Of a DNA stretch of 64,000 bases, positions 9,424-18,680 are shown piece after piece. The DNA is from Polaribacter glomeratus (GTDB lineage Bacteria > Bacteroidota > Bacteroidia > Flavobacteriales > Flavobacteriaceae), in NCBI RefSeq assembly GCF_002954665.1, contig NZ_MSCM01000001.1:238905-302904 (forward strand), read 5' to 3'. Position 1 is the first letter of the stretch. Every line of letters starts with the position of its first letter. A program made the translations under genes and the position numbers. The notes beneath the pieces are model-generated. The model ran no database searches, was not told the DNA's origin, and saw nothing but the letters and a program-made list of their open reading frames with translations.

Positions 9424-9816
9424 TACAGTTTATATTTTATTTAAAGATTGTCTAAAAAGGATCATAATTTTAATTGATAAATGAGCTTGTCTAAATAACT
9501 ATTTTTACAAAATCAATATTAAATCAAGGTTTTTTTTAGACAATTTTGTTGTTTAAATAATTTGAAGTTATTTTTATTTCAATAATAGAAATTAATGTTA
9601 ATTTTAGAAAGTATAATTTAAGGGTAACACTTTTATCTAGAACAGTACAAACAAGTAACTTAATAAAAATTAATTTTTAGTTTTTTTTTAGTATTAGCTA
9701 TTTTAATTTCTGATAAAAATGGATATATAAAAGCATCAATTAATATCAGTTTAAGTAATTTAAACCTAAATACCTTGAGTTTTATAAATCATAAAATAAA
9801 GATTTTACATTTATAA
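9424..9816. other. Gene-free stretch with spaced inverted repeat
   Basis: No coding potential is visible on either strand. The 11-mer TTGTCTAAAAA at 9448-9458 and its complement at 9533-9543 form an inverted repeat 74 bp apart, and the same 11-mer stands before the broken sensor at 5214. Further right (9600-9660) the sequence is promoter-like, but no gene follows on the plus strand. One possible reading is that this is the upstream region of a deleted transporter gene of the polysaccharide locus. Confidence 0.35.
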
Positions 9817-10851
9817 TTAATTCTCGGTATAAGTTTCTAGATTTTCTGCAGTAATAATATCTATTGGTAATAGACTTTTTGCCGGAATTTCTTTATCAAA
9901 AAGAAAGTAATCTACTAAATATGTTAAACCAAGATAAACTTGTTTTTTAGGGTTTTGATGTATCAAAAAATTGATGATACCGTTTTTTAAATACAGCATA
10001 TTCTCATCTAATAAATCATAACCAATTACTTTTATATGCTCAATTTTTTTGTTTTTAATAAATTCTGCAATTGTATAAACTTTAGACGTTGTAACAAAAA
10101 TACCAGATAAGGCTATGTTTTCATTTATAAAATCTAATAATTTGGCATCAATATCTTGTTGTTTGCAATTCCAAGTTACAATATTGTAACTTTCTATTTC
10201 GTTAAAAAAACTTCTAAATCCTTTTTCTTTTTCTTGAACATAGATAGCATTGTTACTGTCTTCATCAATATTTATAATAGCAATAGTTGCATTTTTTGAA
10301 ATTATTTCTTTCATTAAACTCGCTGCAATTCTTCCGCTTTTATATAAATCTTGACCTACAAAATTTTGTGTATTATTAATCTCTAATTGGTTATTAAATT
10401 TACTAACAATAATATTTGAAAGTGCATATTTGTTTATAATCTCTATGGTTTCTTTATAAAATAATGGCGCTAATAAAACAGCATTTGGCAATAGTTCTAA
10501 AACCTTTTTATTAACTTTAATAAAAGATTTTATATCATTCGGATTAAAAAAGAAGGGTTCAATAAAAACACCAAAAGATGCAAATTCTTCTATTGCTTCC
10601 TCAATACCTTCATTACAAGGAGACCAATAGGGATCTTTATTAAAATCTGGTAAAACAACACAAATATGATAATTTCTTGTCTTTTTTAAACTTCTAGCTA
10701 ACAAGTTTGGTTTGTAGTCTATCTCATTTAAAACGGCATTCACTTTTTCTAAAGCTTTTGCAGACACTTTTCCTCTTTCATGAAGCACTCGATCTACCGT
10801 TCCTTTTGAAACTCCAGCTAATTCAGCAATATTTTTAATTGTATATTTCAT
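9817..10851 (-). CDS. LacI-family transcriptional regulator (second)
   Basis: A 344-residue LacI-type regulator. The start is placed at the ATG at 10851 (MKYTIKNIAELAGVSKGTV), because the 16 extra codons available upstream overlap promoter and operator sequence. The helix-turn-helix is at residues 3-25, followed by VDRVLHERGKVS and LLARSLKKTRNYHICVVLPD. The effector domain resembles periplasmic sugar-binding proteins. It diverges from the amino-sugar operon at 11010. An imperfect palindrome in front of its own start differs from the shared O1/O2 sequence, so this protein probably recognises a different site and may regulate mainly itself or distant genes. Confidence 0.8.
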   Translation of the reverse strand: MKYTIKNIAELAGVSKGTVDRVLHERGKVSAKALEKVNAVLNEIDYKPNLLARSLKKTRNYHICVVLPDFNKDPYWSPCNEGIEEAIEEFASFGVFIEPFFFNPNDIKSFIKVNKKVLELLPNAVLLAPLFYKETIEIINKYALSNIIVSKFNNQLEINNTQNFVGQDLYKSGRIAASLMKEIISKNATIAIINIDEDSNNAIYVQEKEKGFRSFFNEIESYNIVTWNCKQQDIDAKLLDFINENIALSGIFVTTSKVYTIAEFIKNKKIEHIKVIGYDLLDENMLYLKNGIINFLIHQNPKKQVYLGLTYLVDYFLFDKEIPAKSLLPIDIITAENLETYTEN

Positions 10852-10859
10852 TTTCGAGG

Positions 10860-10906
10860 CAAATATAAAAAAAACATTTGAAAAAGTGTGCTCGAACACA
10901 TTTTTT
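10860..10906 (-). promoter_or_regulatory. Promoter and candidate operator of the second LacI gene
   Basis: On the minus strand TATATTTG (10860-10867) is a perfect -7 element only 9 nt before the ATG, implying a very short leader. Centred near 10893 is an imperfect palindrome with CG centre (GTGTGCTCGAACACA, two mismatches over 26 bp), a plausible autoregulatory site. Confidence 0.55.
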
Positions 10907-10938
10907 AAAAATTCTTAGGATTTATAAAAAATATAGTA

Positions 10939-10974
10939 TACTTTTGTTTAAAATACAATCGATTGTATTTTAAA
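10939..10974 (+). promoter_or_regulatory. Promoter and LacI operator O2 of the amino-sugar operon
   Basis: The -7 element TACTTTTG (10939-10946) is followed directly by a 28-bp perfect palindrome (10947-10974, centre 10960/10961). Its 26-bp core is identical to operator O1 at 6356-6381. A repressor bound here would cover the transcription start. No clear -33 TTG is seen at the usual distance. Confidence 0.8.
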
Positions 10975-11009
10975 ATATTAAAAATAACTCCTATCAAAAT
11001 TAAGTGATT

Positions 11010-11924
11010 ATGATAAAAAACAACAAACCTACACTTGTAATTTTAGCAGCAGGAATGGGTAGTAGATATGGTGGTTTAAAGCAGATGGATACATTTACGC
11101 CAGAAGGCGACACTATTATAGATTTTTCTTTATATGATGCCGTTCAAGCGGGTTTTGGTAAAGTGGTTTTTATCATTAGAAAAAGTTTTGAGAAAGAATT
11201 TAAAACCATTTTTAATAAAAAATTAAGTGGTAAAGTAGCTGTAGAATATGTGTATCAAGAACTAGAAATTGTACCCGAAAAATACATCAATCTAGAAAGA
11301 GTAAAACCTTGGGGAACAGGGCATGCATTATTAATGACAAAAGGTATTGTAAAAGAAAATTTTGCAATTATAAATGCAGACGATTTTTACAGTAGACAGG
11401 CTTTTGATGCTATTGCAGAACAATTAAGAAATACAGACGAAAACAGTTACGATTTTAGTATGGTTGCCTATTCTTTAAAAAACACGGTTTCAGATAATGG
11501 ATATGTTTCTAGAGGAGAATGCACTGTTGATGAAAATGGTTTTTTAACAGACGTTACAGAAAGAGTGCGAATAGAGAAAATTGATGGTGTTCTAAAAAGT
11601 GAAGATGAAAACGGAGTAATGTTTCCTATTGATCAAAACACAACGGTTTCTATGAATTTCTGGGGATTTACACCTAAATGTTTTGAGTTTGGTAATGAGT
11701 TGTTTTTAAGCTTCTTAGAGGATAACAAACAGAATTTAAAAGCAGAATTTTACTTGCCAACCATTGTAAACACAATGTTAGCATCTAAAAAAGCATCTGT
11801 AAAAGTTTTAGAATCAGACTCAAAATGGTTTGGTGTTACCTATAGCGAAGACAAAGAAAAGGCTCAGAAGGAGATTAATAAATTGAAAGAAAACGGAGTA
11901 TACCCAACTAAATTATGGAATTAA
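11010..11924 (+). CDS. Sugar-phosphate nucleotidyltransferase
   Basis: A ~304-residue NTP-transferase. The start is placed at the ATG at 11010 (MIKNNKPTLVILAAGMGSRY); a GTG 6 bp upstream is possible. The LAAGMGSRYGGLKQ loop is the nucleotide-binding signature, and NADDFYS supplies the metal-binding acidic residues. In Bacteroidetes this family is typically paired with a NahK-like kinase, as here. It would attach a nucleotide, probably UMP, to the sugar-1-phosphate made by the next gene. First gene of a tightly spaced operon behind operator O2 (1 bp to the kinase). Confidence 0.8.
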   Translation: MIKNNKPTLVILAAGMGSRYGGLKQMDTFTPEGDTIIDFSLYDAVQAGFGKVVFIIRKSFEKEFKTIFNKKLSGKVAVEYVYQELEIVPEKYINLERVKPWGTGHALLMTKGIVKENFAIINADDFYSRQAFDAIAEQLRNTDENSYDFSMVAYSLKNTVSDNGYVSRGECTVDENGFLTDVTERVRIEKIDGVLKSEDENGVMFPIDQNTTVSMNFWGFTPKCFEFGNELFLSFLEDNKQNLKAEFYLPTIVNTMLASKKASVKVLESDSKWFGVTYSEDKEKAQKEINKLKENGVYPTKLWN

Positions 11925-11925
11925 T

Positions 11926-12996
11926 ATGAAAGCAGAAATTATAAAATCTATTTTTAATGAGTTTGACCATCAATCAAATTATGTTTATCATACAGAAATA
12001 AATTCTGGTCATATTAATGATACTTTTTTTATAAAAACTGATGGAAACAAAGAGTATATACTTCAAAGAATAAATCATATTATTTTTAAAGATGTTCCTG
12101 GTTTAGTAAATAACAAAGTGTTAATAAGTGCACATATAAGAAGTAAATATCCAAACCTTTTAGAAAAAGATTTAAGTAACAAAGTGTTAAGTTTTGTAAA
12201 AACAAAAAACACCGAATTTTATTACCATCAAGAAAATGGAGATTTTTGGAATGTAATGGTTTTTATTGACGATAGTGTTACGTACGAAATTGTAAAAGAT
12301 GAAGAGATTGCGTACGAAGGCGGTAAACTTTTAGGAGATTTTTTAAACGTAACATCAGATTTTGATAGTAGCAAATTAATCGATGTGATACCTAATTTTC
12401 ACGACATGTCTTTTCGTTTTAGTCAATATGCATCTTCAGTTCAAAGTGCTTTAAAAAGTAGATTGATAAAAGCCGAAAAATACACCAAAATTGTTACTGA
12501 ATTAAAGGAGGAAATGCACATTTTACAAACGTTAAAAGAAGCCGGCAAAATTCCTGTTAGAGTAACTCATAACGACACAAAAATATCAAACTCACTTTTC
12601 GATAAAAACCTTAAAGGTGTTTGTATGATTGATACAGATACGGTAATGCCCGGAATTATTCATTACGATTTTGGTGATGCAATTAGAACTATCTGTAACA
12701 CAGCAGCAGAAGACGAAAAAGACCTATCTAAAGTTGAATTTAATTTGGAATACTACAAAGCTTATAAAAAAGGTTTTCTAGAAAAAACGAAAGATTCCTT
12801 AACGGAAATAGAATTAGAGTATTTGCCTTTAGCAGCAAAAACAATGATTTTTATAATGGCCATTCGTTTTTTAACAGATTATCTGAACAATGATATTTAC
12901 TACAAAACAAATTATCCAGAACATAATTTAGACAGGGCTAAAAATCAATTTAAACTGATAGAAAGTTTTTCTGAAAAATTATTAAAACAACCATAA
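11926..12996 (+). CDS. nahK: N-acetylhexosamine 1-kinase-like phosphotransferase
   Basis: A 356-residue kinase of the aminoglycoside-phosphotransferase fold. NSGHINDTFFI is the N-lobe ATP loop, RVTHNDTKISNSLFD the catalytic loop with its Asp, and CMIDTDTVMPGIIHYDFGD the metal-binding segment. In Bifidobacterium, NahK phosphorylates GlcNAc/GalNAc at C1; the same activity is inferred here from the neighbouring nucleotidyltransferase, epimerase and GlcN-6-P deaminase. One base separates it from each neighbour. A decayed second copy of its C-terminal half lies at 18681-19132. Confidence 0.8.
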   Translation: MKAEIIKSIFNEFDHQSNYVYHTEINSGHINDTFFIKTDGNKEYILQRINHIIFKDVPGLVNNKVLISAHIRSKYPNLLEKDLSNKVLSFVKTKNTEFYYHQENGDFWNVMVFIDDSVTYEIVKDEEIAYEGGKLLGDFLNVTSDFDSSKLIDVIPNFHDMSFRFSQYASSVQSALKSRLIKAEKYTKIVTELKEEMHILQTLKEAGKIPVRVTHNDTKISNSLFDKNLKGVCMIDTDTVMPGIIHYDFGDAIRTICNTAAEDEKDLSKVEFNLEYYKAYKKGFLEKTKDSLTEIELEYLPLAAKTMIFIMAIRFLTDYLNNDIYYKTNYPEHNLDRAKNQFKLIESFSEKLLKQP

Positions 12997-12997
12997 G

Positions 12998-13924
12998 ATG
13001 AAAAAATATGTAATTACAGGAGGAGCAGGTTTTATAGGAAGTCATATTGCAGAATTTTTGTCTAATCAAGGACACGAGGTAACGGTTTTAGACAGTTTAA
13101 GAACCGGATTTACTAAAAACTTAAACAATCTTAATGTTAAATTTATAGAAGGAGACATTAGAGATAAGGATTTGGTAAAAGAGGTTGCTAAAAATGCGAG
13201 TGCAATTTTTCATCTAGCAGCTTTGGTTAGTGTTCCAGAGTCATTAACAAAAATTAGTGAATGTGTAGCGATTAACACAATAGGTACACTTAATGTGCTA
13301 GATGCTGCAAGAGAAACAGAAAACTGTAAAGTAATACTTTCTACATCCGCAGCAAATTATGGTGATAACCCAATATTACCAAAGGTAGAAACGATGGTTT
13401 CAGAACCAATGACGCCGTATGCAATAACAAAGTTAGATGGCGAATATTATTTAAAAATGTATGAAGACCAGTGGAATGTTCCTACTACTTCTTTGCGCTA
13501 CTTTAATGTATTTGGACCAAGACAGAATCCAAAATCTGCGTATGCAGCAGCTGTGCCAATTTTTATTAATAAGGCGTTGCAAAATGAACCTATAACTATT
13601 TATGGTGATGGTTTGCAAACAAGAGATTTTGTCTATGTAAAAGATGTTGTTAAAGCAAATATTTTGGCATCAACTAAAGGAAGCGGAACGTACAATGTTG
13701 CACTGGGGCACAGCACAAGTATTCTTGAATTGGCAGAAAATATAATAAGTATTACAAACTCTAAATCACAAATTAAGTTTTTAGACGAGCGAGCAGGAGA
13801 CATAAAACATTCTCAGGCCAATCCAGAAAAATTTAACAAATTAGGGTTTCAGCCACAATATACAATTCAAGACGCATTAGAAGAAACAATCGTGTTTTAT
13901 CACAATCAATTAATATCTAAATAA
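12998..13924 (+). CDS. NAD-dependent sugar epimerase (UDP-hexose 4-epimerase type)
   Basis: A 308-residue extended SDR. It has the N-terminal GGAGFIGSHIAEFL Rossmann motif, a DSLRTG segment, HLAALVSVPES, STSAANYGD, the catalytic YAITKLDGE and RYFNVFGPRQNP. Positions fit UDP-glucose/UDP-N-acetylglucosamine 4-epimerases. With the preceding kinase and nucleotidyltransferase it could interconvert UDP-GalNAc and UDP-GlcNAc, which would let galactosamine-containing polymers feed into glucosamine metabolism. The exact sugar is inferred. Confidence 0.78.
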   Translation: MKKYVITGGAGFIGSHIAEFLSNQGHEVTVLDSLRTGFTKNLNNLNVKFIEGDIRDKDLVKEVAKNASAIFHLAALVSVPESLTKISECVAINTIGTLNVLDAARETENCKVILSTSAANYGDNPILPKVETMVSEPMTPYAITKLDGEYYLKMYEDQWNVPTTSLRYFNVFGPRQNPKSAYAAAVPIFINKALQNEPITIYGDGLQTRDFVYVKDVVKANILASTKGSGTYNVALGHSTSILELAENIISITNSKSQIKFLDERAGDIKHSQANPEKFNKLGFQPQYTIQDALEETIVFYHNQLISK

Positions 13925-13932
13925 TTTAAAAA

Positions 13933-15237
13933 ATGAATAAAAAAAATAACACCGTAGCTATTGTAATTATTGCAAGTTTATTTTTCATTTTTGGCTTTGT
14001 TACTTGGATAAATGGGGCGCTTATTCCTTTTATGAAAACCATAAACGAGTTAACAGATGCTCAATCTTATTTAGTAGCATCGGCTTCTTATATTTCGTTT
14101 GTTGTAATGGCTTTACCCGCTTCTTATATCCTAAATAAAATAGGTTACAAAAAAGGGATGTCTTTAGGATTAATAATTATGGCAATTGGTGCTTTGATAT
14201 TTATTCCTGCAGCAGAAGCAAGAACCTATTGGGTATTTTTAGCAGGTATTTTTATTCAAGGAATTGGAATGACAATTTTGCAAACTGCAGCTAATCCATA
14301 CATTACTATTTTAGGCCCAATAGAAAGTGGTGCAAAACGAATTGCAATTATGGGAATTGCGAATAAAACCGCAGGAGCTTTAGGATCTTTAATTTTTGGT
14401 GCATTATTATTGTCAGGAATTGATGAAACAAAAGAAAAATTAAGCGGCGCAACTTTAGCAGAAAAAAATGTATTGCTAGATACAATGGCAGACAGTGTTT
14501 TTATGCCATATGTGGTTATGGCAATTGTATTGTTTCTTCTAGGAATTTTAATAAGAAAAGCACCTTTACCAAATGTTGAAGCAGATGAAACAGAAGTGTT
14601 AGAAGCAGGTAAAACAGCAAAAACAAGCATTTTTCAATTCCCTAATTTATGGTTGGGTGTTTTAGCTTTATTCGTTTATGTAGGTGCAGAAGTTATTGCA
14701 GGCGATACAATTATTTCTTACGGAATTTCATTAGGGTTTACAGGCGAAGAAGCAAAGTATTTTACCACATATACTTTAATGGCAATGGTTGCAACCTACG
14801 CATTAGGTGTTTTCTTAATTCCTAAATATATAAAACAAAAAACAGCCTTAATTGCAAGTGCAATTTTAGGAATTATTTTTAGTTTCTGCATTTTAAATAC
14901 AACAGGTTTTACATCTATCTTATTTGTAGCCGCTTTAGGTATTGCAAACGCATTAGTGTGGCCCGCAATTTGGCCTTTAACTTTAGAAGGATTAGGTAAA
15001 TTTACAAAAACAGCATCTGCACTTTTAATTATGGCAATTTCTGGGGGTGCAATTATTCCGCCTTTGTATGGTAGAATTGTTGATGCTACTAAACACGAAT
15101 TAATAACCAACGGTGTTCAAGAATTAGATGCGCTGGCATCCGCAGCAACAAGTAGTTATTGGGTTTTAATTCCTTGTTATCTCATCATTTTATTTTTTGC
15201 AATTTGGGGACATAAAATTAAAAATTGGAGTAAATAA
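13933..15237 (+). CDS. Sugar MFS transporter (FucP/NagP type)
   Basis: A 434-residue inner-membrane permease with about 12 hydrophobic segments. FGFVTWINGALIPFMKTINELT at the first helix, then QTAANPYITILGP and GGAIIPPLYGRIVD, are typical of the sugar:proton symporters of the FucP/GlcP/NagP group. Between an amino-sugar kinase and a GlcN-6-P deaminase, the likely cargo is an N-acetylhexosamine or a short amino-sugar product. It begins 8 bp after the epimerase stop. Confidence 0.85.
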   Translation: MNKKNNTVAIVIIASLFFIFGFVTWINGALIPFMKTINELTDAQSYLVASASYISFVVMALPASYILNKIGYKKGMSLGLIIMAIGALIFIPAAEARTYWVFLAGIFIQGIGMTILQTAANPYITILGPIESGAKRIAIMGIANKTAGALGSLIFGALLLSGIDETKEKLSGATLAEKNVLLDTMADSVFMPYVVMAIVLFLLGILIRKAPLPNVEADETEVLEAGKTAKTSIFQFPNLWLGVLALFVYVGAEVIAGDTIISYGISLGFTGEEAKYFTTYTLMAMVATYALGVFLIPKYIKQKTALIASAILGIIFSFCILNTTGFTSILFVAALGIANALVWPAIWPLTLEGLGKFTKTASALLIMAISGGAIIPPLYGRIVDATKHELITNGVQELDALASAATSSYWVLIPCYLIILFFAIWGHKIKNWSK

Positions 15238-15277
15238 TAAAGCCTAAAAATAAAATATAAAAACTCTTTAGAATACA

Positions 15278-16255
15278 ATGGCAAAAGTTTATAAATGGGG
15301 AATTATTGGTTGCGGAAACGTTACAGAAATTAAAAGCGGACCTGCATACAAAATGGTTGATGGTTTTGATTTACACGCTGTGATGAGACGTGATGTTGAG
15401 AAAGCAAAAGACTATGCATCTAGACATCATGTTGCTAACTTTTACGGCGATGCAGATGCTTTGATAAATAACCCAGAAATTGAAGCCATTTATATTGCAA
15501 CACCACCAGATTCTCATGCATATTATGCGTTAAAAGTAGCAGAAGCTGGTAAAATATGCTGTATTGAAAAACCGATGGCAACAACATATAAAGAATGTTT
15601 GCAAATAAATACTGCTTTCAAAGAAAAGAAAATACCCTTATTTGTGGCCTATTATAGACGGTCATTACCAAGGTTTGCTAAAGTTAAATCTTGGCTCGAT
15701 ACTAATAAAATAGGAAAAATAAGACATATAAATTGGCATTTAAGCAAACCAGCAAATGCTATAGATCTCTCTAAAAACTACAATTGGCGCACAGATAGTA
15801 AGATTGCTTATGGCGGCTATTTTGATGATTTAGCATCTCACGGAATCGATTTATTTATACATCTATTAGGCGATGTTAAAAATGCACAAGGAATTGCAAC
15901 TAATCAGCAAGGTTTATACACCGCTATGGATTCAATTACAGCAAGCTGGATTCATGAATCTGGCGTAACAGGTTCTGGTAGTTGGAATTTTGCATCCGAA
16001 AAAAGAGAAGATACTGTTGCCATTTATGGGGAAAAAGGTAAAATAACTTTTTCTGTTTTTGATGAAAAACCGATAGTTTTAGAACATGGAGACTATAAAG
16101 AAAGTCTACTCATTAAGAATCCTGAAAATATTCAATTGTGTCATGTCGAAAATATGAAGAATTATTTAATAGCAGATAAAGCGCATCCATCCACAGGAAA
16201 AACAGCATTACATACCACTTGGGTATTAGAAAGAATTTTAAAAAACAATAACTAA
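15278..16255 (+). CDS. Gfo/Idh/MocA-family oxidoreductase
   Basis: A 325-residue NAD(P)-dependent oxidoreductase. The Rossmann motif is GIIGCGNVTEIK (residues ~8-19), the cofactor/catalytic EKP lies near residue 95, and GGYFDDLASHGIDLFIHLLG contains the active-site His/Asp region. Members oxidise or reduce sugars and inositols; the substrate here is unknown. Its place in the amino-sugar operon suggests a hexosamine derivative or a linked uronate. 17 bp separate it from nagB. Confidence 0.8.
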   Translation: MAKVYKWGIIGCGNVTEIKSGPAYKMVDGFDLHAVMRRDVEKAKDYASRHHVANFYGDADALINNPEIEAIYIATPPDSHAYYALKVAEAGKICCIEKPMATTYKECLQINTAFKEKKIPLFVAYYRRSLPRFAKVKSWLDTNKIGKIRHINWHLSKPANAIDLSKNYNWRTDSKIAYGGYFDDLASHGIDLFIHLLGDVKNAQGIATNQQGLYTAMDSITASWIHESGVTGSGSWNFASEKREDTVAIYGEKGKITFSVFDEKPIVLEHGDYKESLLIKNPENIQLCHVENMKNYLIADKAHPSTGKTALHTTWVLERILKNNN

Positions 16256-16272
16256 AACTTAAAACCAGCACA

Positions 16273-18201
16273 ATGTTAAAAAGTACAATAGACAAAGCAA
16301 CAGGTTTCGAAAAAAGATTTGAGAATATAGGAACTGTAGTTTTTGAAGAAGCAACATCTGCATCAAAAGCTATTGCGTTAGAAATTTCGAATCTTATAAA
16401 AGTAAAACAAGCACAAAAACAATATTGTATATTAGGTTTAGCAACTGGTTCTTCGCCTAAAGGATTGTATGCAGAATTAGTGCGCTTACACAAAGAAGAA
16501 GGTTTAAGTTTTAAGAATGTAGTATCTTATAATTTAGACGAATACTATCCTATGGAACCCGATTCTATAAATAGTTATGTGCGTTTTATGCAAGAACAGC
16601 TGTTTAATCATATCGATATTTTACCAGAAAATTGTCATGTTCCTGATGGTACTTTATCCAAAGAAGAAATTAGAGATTACTGTGATCAATATGAAGCGAG
16701 AATCGAAGCTGTAGGCGGCATTGATTTGCAGATTTTAGGAATTGGTGGAAATGGCCATATTGGTTTTAACGAATCTGGATCTTTACAAAATTCTAAAACA
16801 CGTTTAGTTGCCTTAGATCACATTACTAGAGTTGCTGCAAGTGGTGATTTTTCTGGTTTAGATAAAACACCAAGAACTGCAATTACTTTAGGTGTTAAAA
16901 AAATAATGGAAGCCAAAAGAGTAATCTTAATGGCTTGGGGAGAAAGAAAAGCTAGTATTATTAAAGCGTCTATAGAAGATCAAGTTACAAGTAGAGTACC
17001 CGCCTCTTATTTGCAAGAACATAGAAATGCAACTTTTATTTTAGACAAAGCAGCAGCATCTAAATTAACAAGAATCAATACACCTTGGTTAGTTGAAAAA
17101 ATTACTTGGACAGATAAATTAAGTAAAAAAGCAGTTTTAAGTTTGGCTCTAAATTTAAAAAAGCCAATTTTAATGTTAACAGATGCTGATTATATAGAAA
17201 ATGGAATGAGCGATTTATTAGCAGATTTTGGTCCTGCTTATGACATTAATATAAAAATATTTAATCAATTACAAAGTACTATTACAGGTTGGCCAGGAGG
17301 AAAACCAAATGCTGATGATACTAAACGTCCAGAACGCGCAGAGCCAAGTAAAAAACGAATACTTATTTTTAGTCCGCATCCAGATGATGATATTATAAGT
17401 ATGGGCGGTACTTTTAAAAGATTGCATGAACAAGGTCATGAGGTACATGTTGGCTATCAAACATCAGGAAATATTGCTGTTGCAGATGATGAAGCTTTGC
17501 GTTTTGCTAGTTTTGTTTGCGATTATAATGATAAGTTTGGCTTAGAAAATAAAGAAGCAGAAAACATTTATAAAAAAGCAGCAACTTTTTTAAAGAATAA
17601 AAAATCAAGTGAAATTGATACTGCAGAAGTTAGATATATAAAAGGTTTAATAAGAAAAGGTGAAGCTAGAGCTACGAGTCACTTTGTTGGAATTCCTGAT
17701 GAACAGATTCATTTTATGGAACTTCCTTTTTATGAAACTGGCGCTGTTAAAAAGAACCCAATCGGAGTTGCAGATGTTAAAATTACAGCTGCGTTAATAG
17801 AAAAAATAAAACCGCATCAAATTTATGCTGCTGGAGATTTAGCAGATCCTCACGGAACGCATAAGGTTTGTTTAGATGCTGTTTTTTCTGCAGTTAAACA
17901 ACTAAAACCTAATAAATTCATGGATGATTGTTGGGTTTGGTTATACAGAGGTGCTTGGCAAGAATGGGGAATTGATGAAATAGAAATGGCTGTACCTATG
18001 GGACCTGCTCAAGTTTTAGAAAAAAGAAAAGGAATTTTTAAACATCAATCTCAAAAAGATGGTGTGGTTTTTCAAGGTGCCGATAGTAGAGAATTTTGGC
18101 AACGTGCTGAAGATAGAAATAAAGAAACAGCAAGTTTATATGATGCTTTAGGCTTGGCGCATTATGCAGCCATGGAAGCTTTTGTGAGATGGAAATTCTA
18201 A
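16273..18201 (+). CDS. nagB: Glucosamine-6-phosphate deaminase fused to a PIG-L/LmbE deacetylase-like domain
   Basis: A 642-residue two-domain protein. Residues ~1-270 are NagB (LATGSSPKGLY, NLDEYYPMEPDSINSY with the catalytic Asp, GIGGNGHIGFNE), converting glucosamine-6-phosphate to fructose-6-phosphate and ammonia. Residues ~365-642 resemble PIG-L/LmbE zinc deacetylases (RILIFSPHPDDDIISMGG, DPHGTHK). Such fusions are common in Bacteroidetes. The operon has no separate NagA, so the second domain could supply N-deacetylation; that role is inferred. Last gene of the operon. Confidence 0.92.
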   Translation: MLKSTIDKATGFEKRFENIGTVVFEEATSASKAIALEISNLIKVKQAQKQYCILGLATGSSPKGLYAELVRLHKEEGLSFKNVVSYNLDEYYPMEPDSINSYVRFMQEQLFNHIDILPENCHVPDGTLSKEEIRDYCDQYEARIEAVGGIDLQILGIGGNGHIGFNESGSLQNSKTRLVALDHITRVAASGDFSGLDKTPRTAITLGVKKIMEAKRVILMAWGERKASIIKASIEDQVTSRVPASYLQEHRNATFILDKAAASKLTRINTPWLVEKITWTDKLSKKAVLSLALNLKKPILMLTDADYIENGMSDLLADFGPAYDINIKIFNQLQSTITGWPGGKPNADDTKRPERAEPSKKRILIFSPHPDDDIISMGGTFKRLHEQGHEVHVGYQTSGNIAVADDEALRFASFVCDYNDKFGLENKEAENIYKKAATFLKNKKSSEIDTAEVRYIKGLIRKGEARATSHFVGIPDEQIHFMELPFYETGAVKKNPIGVADVKITAALIEKIKPHQIYAAGDLADPHGTHKVCLDAVFSAVKQLKPNKFMDDCWVWLYRGAWQEWGIDEIEMAVPMGPAQVLEKRKGIFKHQSQKDGVVFQGADSREFWQRAEDRNKETASLYDALGLAHYAAMEAFVRWKF

Positions 18202-18256
18202 AGGTTTTAAAAGTGAGAAAAAGAGTCTTGTAATTTAGTACTAAAATTATATATAA

Positions 18257-18550
18257 ATGAGCATTACAAACAATAACTCTTATCTTGAAACTTCTTGGAG
18301 TGATTGTATAGAAAATAGTCAAGATTTTGATAGACTCATTAATTGGTTAAGTGGTGAGTTTATTTTATATCAGCAAGATGAAAACCAAGTATTAAAAGTA
18401 TATTTTCCTAACGGATGGTTTATCGTCAGTTTTAAAAAAGGCATTAATAATGAGTATAAAGTCTTAATGAAACATAAATCAAAATTTACTTTTATTGATA
18501 TTAAAAAACAATTATTATTGGCTATTGATAGGTTTAAAAAAATAAATTAA
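18257..18550 (+). CDS. Hypothetical 97-residue protein
   Basis: A small soluble protein that I do not recognise. It reads MSITNNNSYLETSWSDCIEN, then a WLSGEFILYQQDENQVLKVYF stretch and a basic C-terminus; no signal peptide or membrane segment. It starts 55 bp after nagB, so it may be the tail of that operon. Codon use is ordinary for the region. A weak CTATTATTA/TAATAATAG hairpin follows at 18565-18596. Confidence 0.5.
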   Translation: MSITNNNSYLETSWSDCIENSQDFDRLINWLSGEFILYQQDENQVLKVYFPNGWFIVSFKKGINNEYKVLMKHKSKFTFIDIKKQLLLAIDRFKKIN

Positions 18551-18680
18551 ACTATTTCTGTGTGCTATTATTAAAGGTGAGCATTTGTAATAATAGTTTA
18601 CTATTTATAGAAAAACAGCCTTTTAAGCCAGAAAATTTTTAGAAAGAAGTTCTTTAAACCCGTTGTGCATTTTAAGTTAA

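Noticed and set aside
10852..10899. Upstream start adding 16 residues to the second LacI protein
   Set aside because: The extension runs through a perfect TATATTTG element and an operator-like palindrome, and it lacks family similarity.
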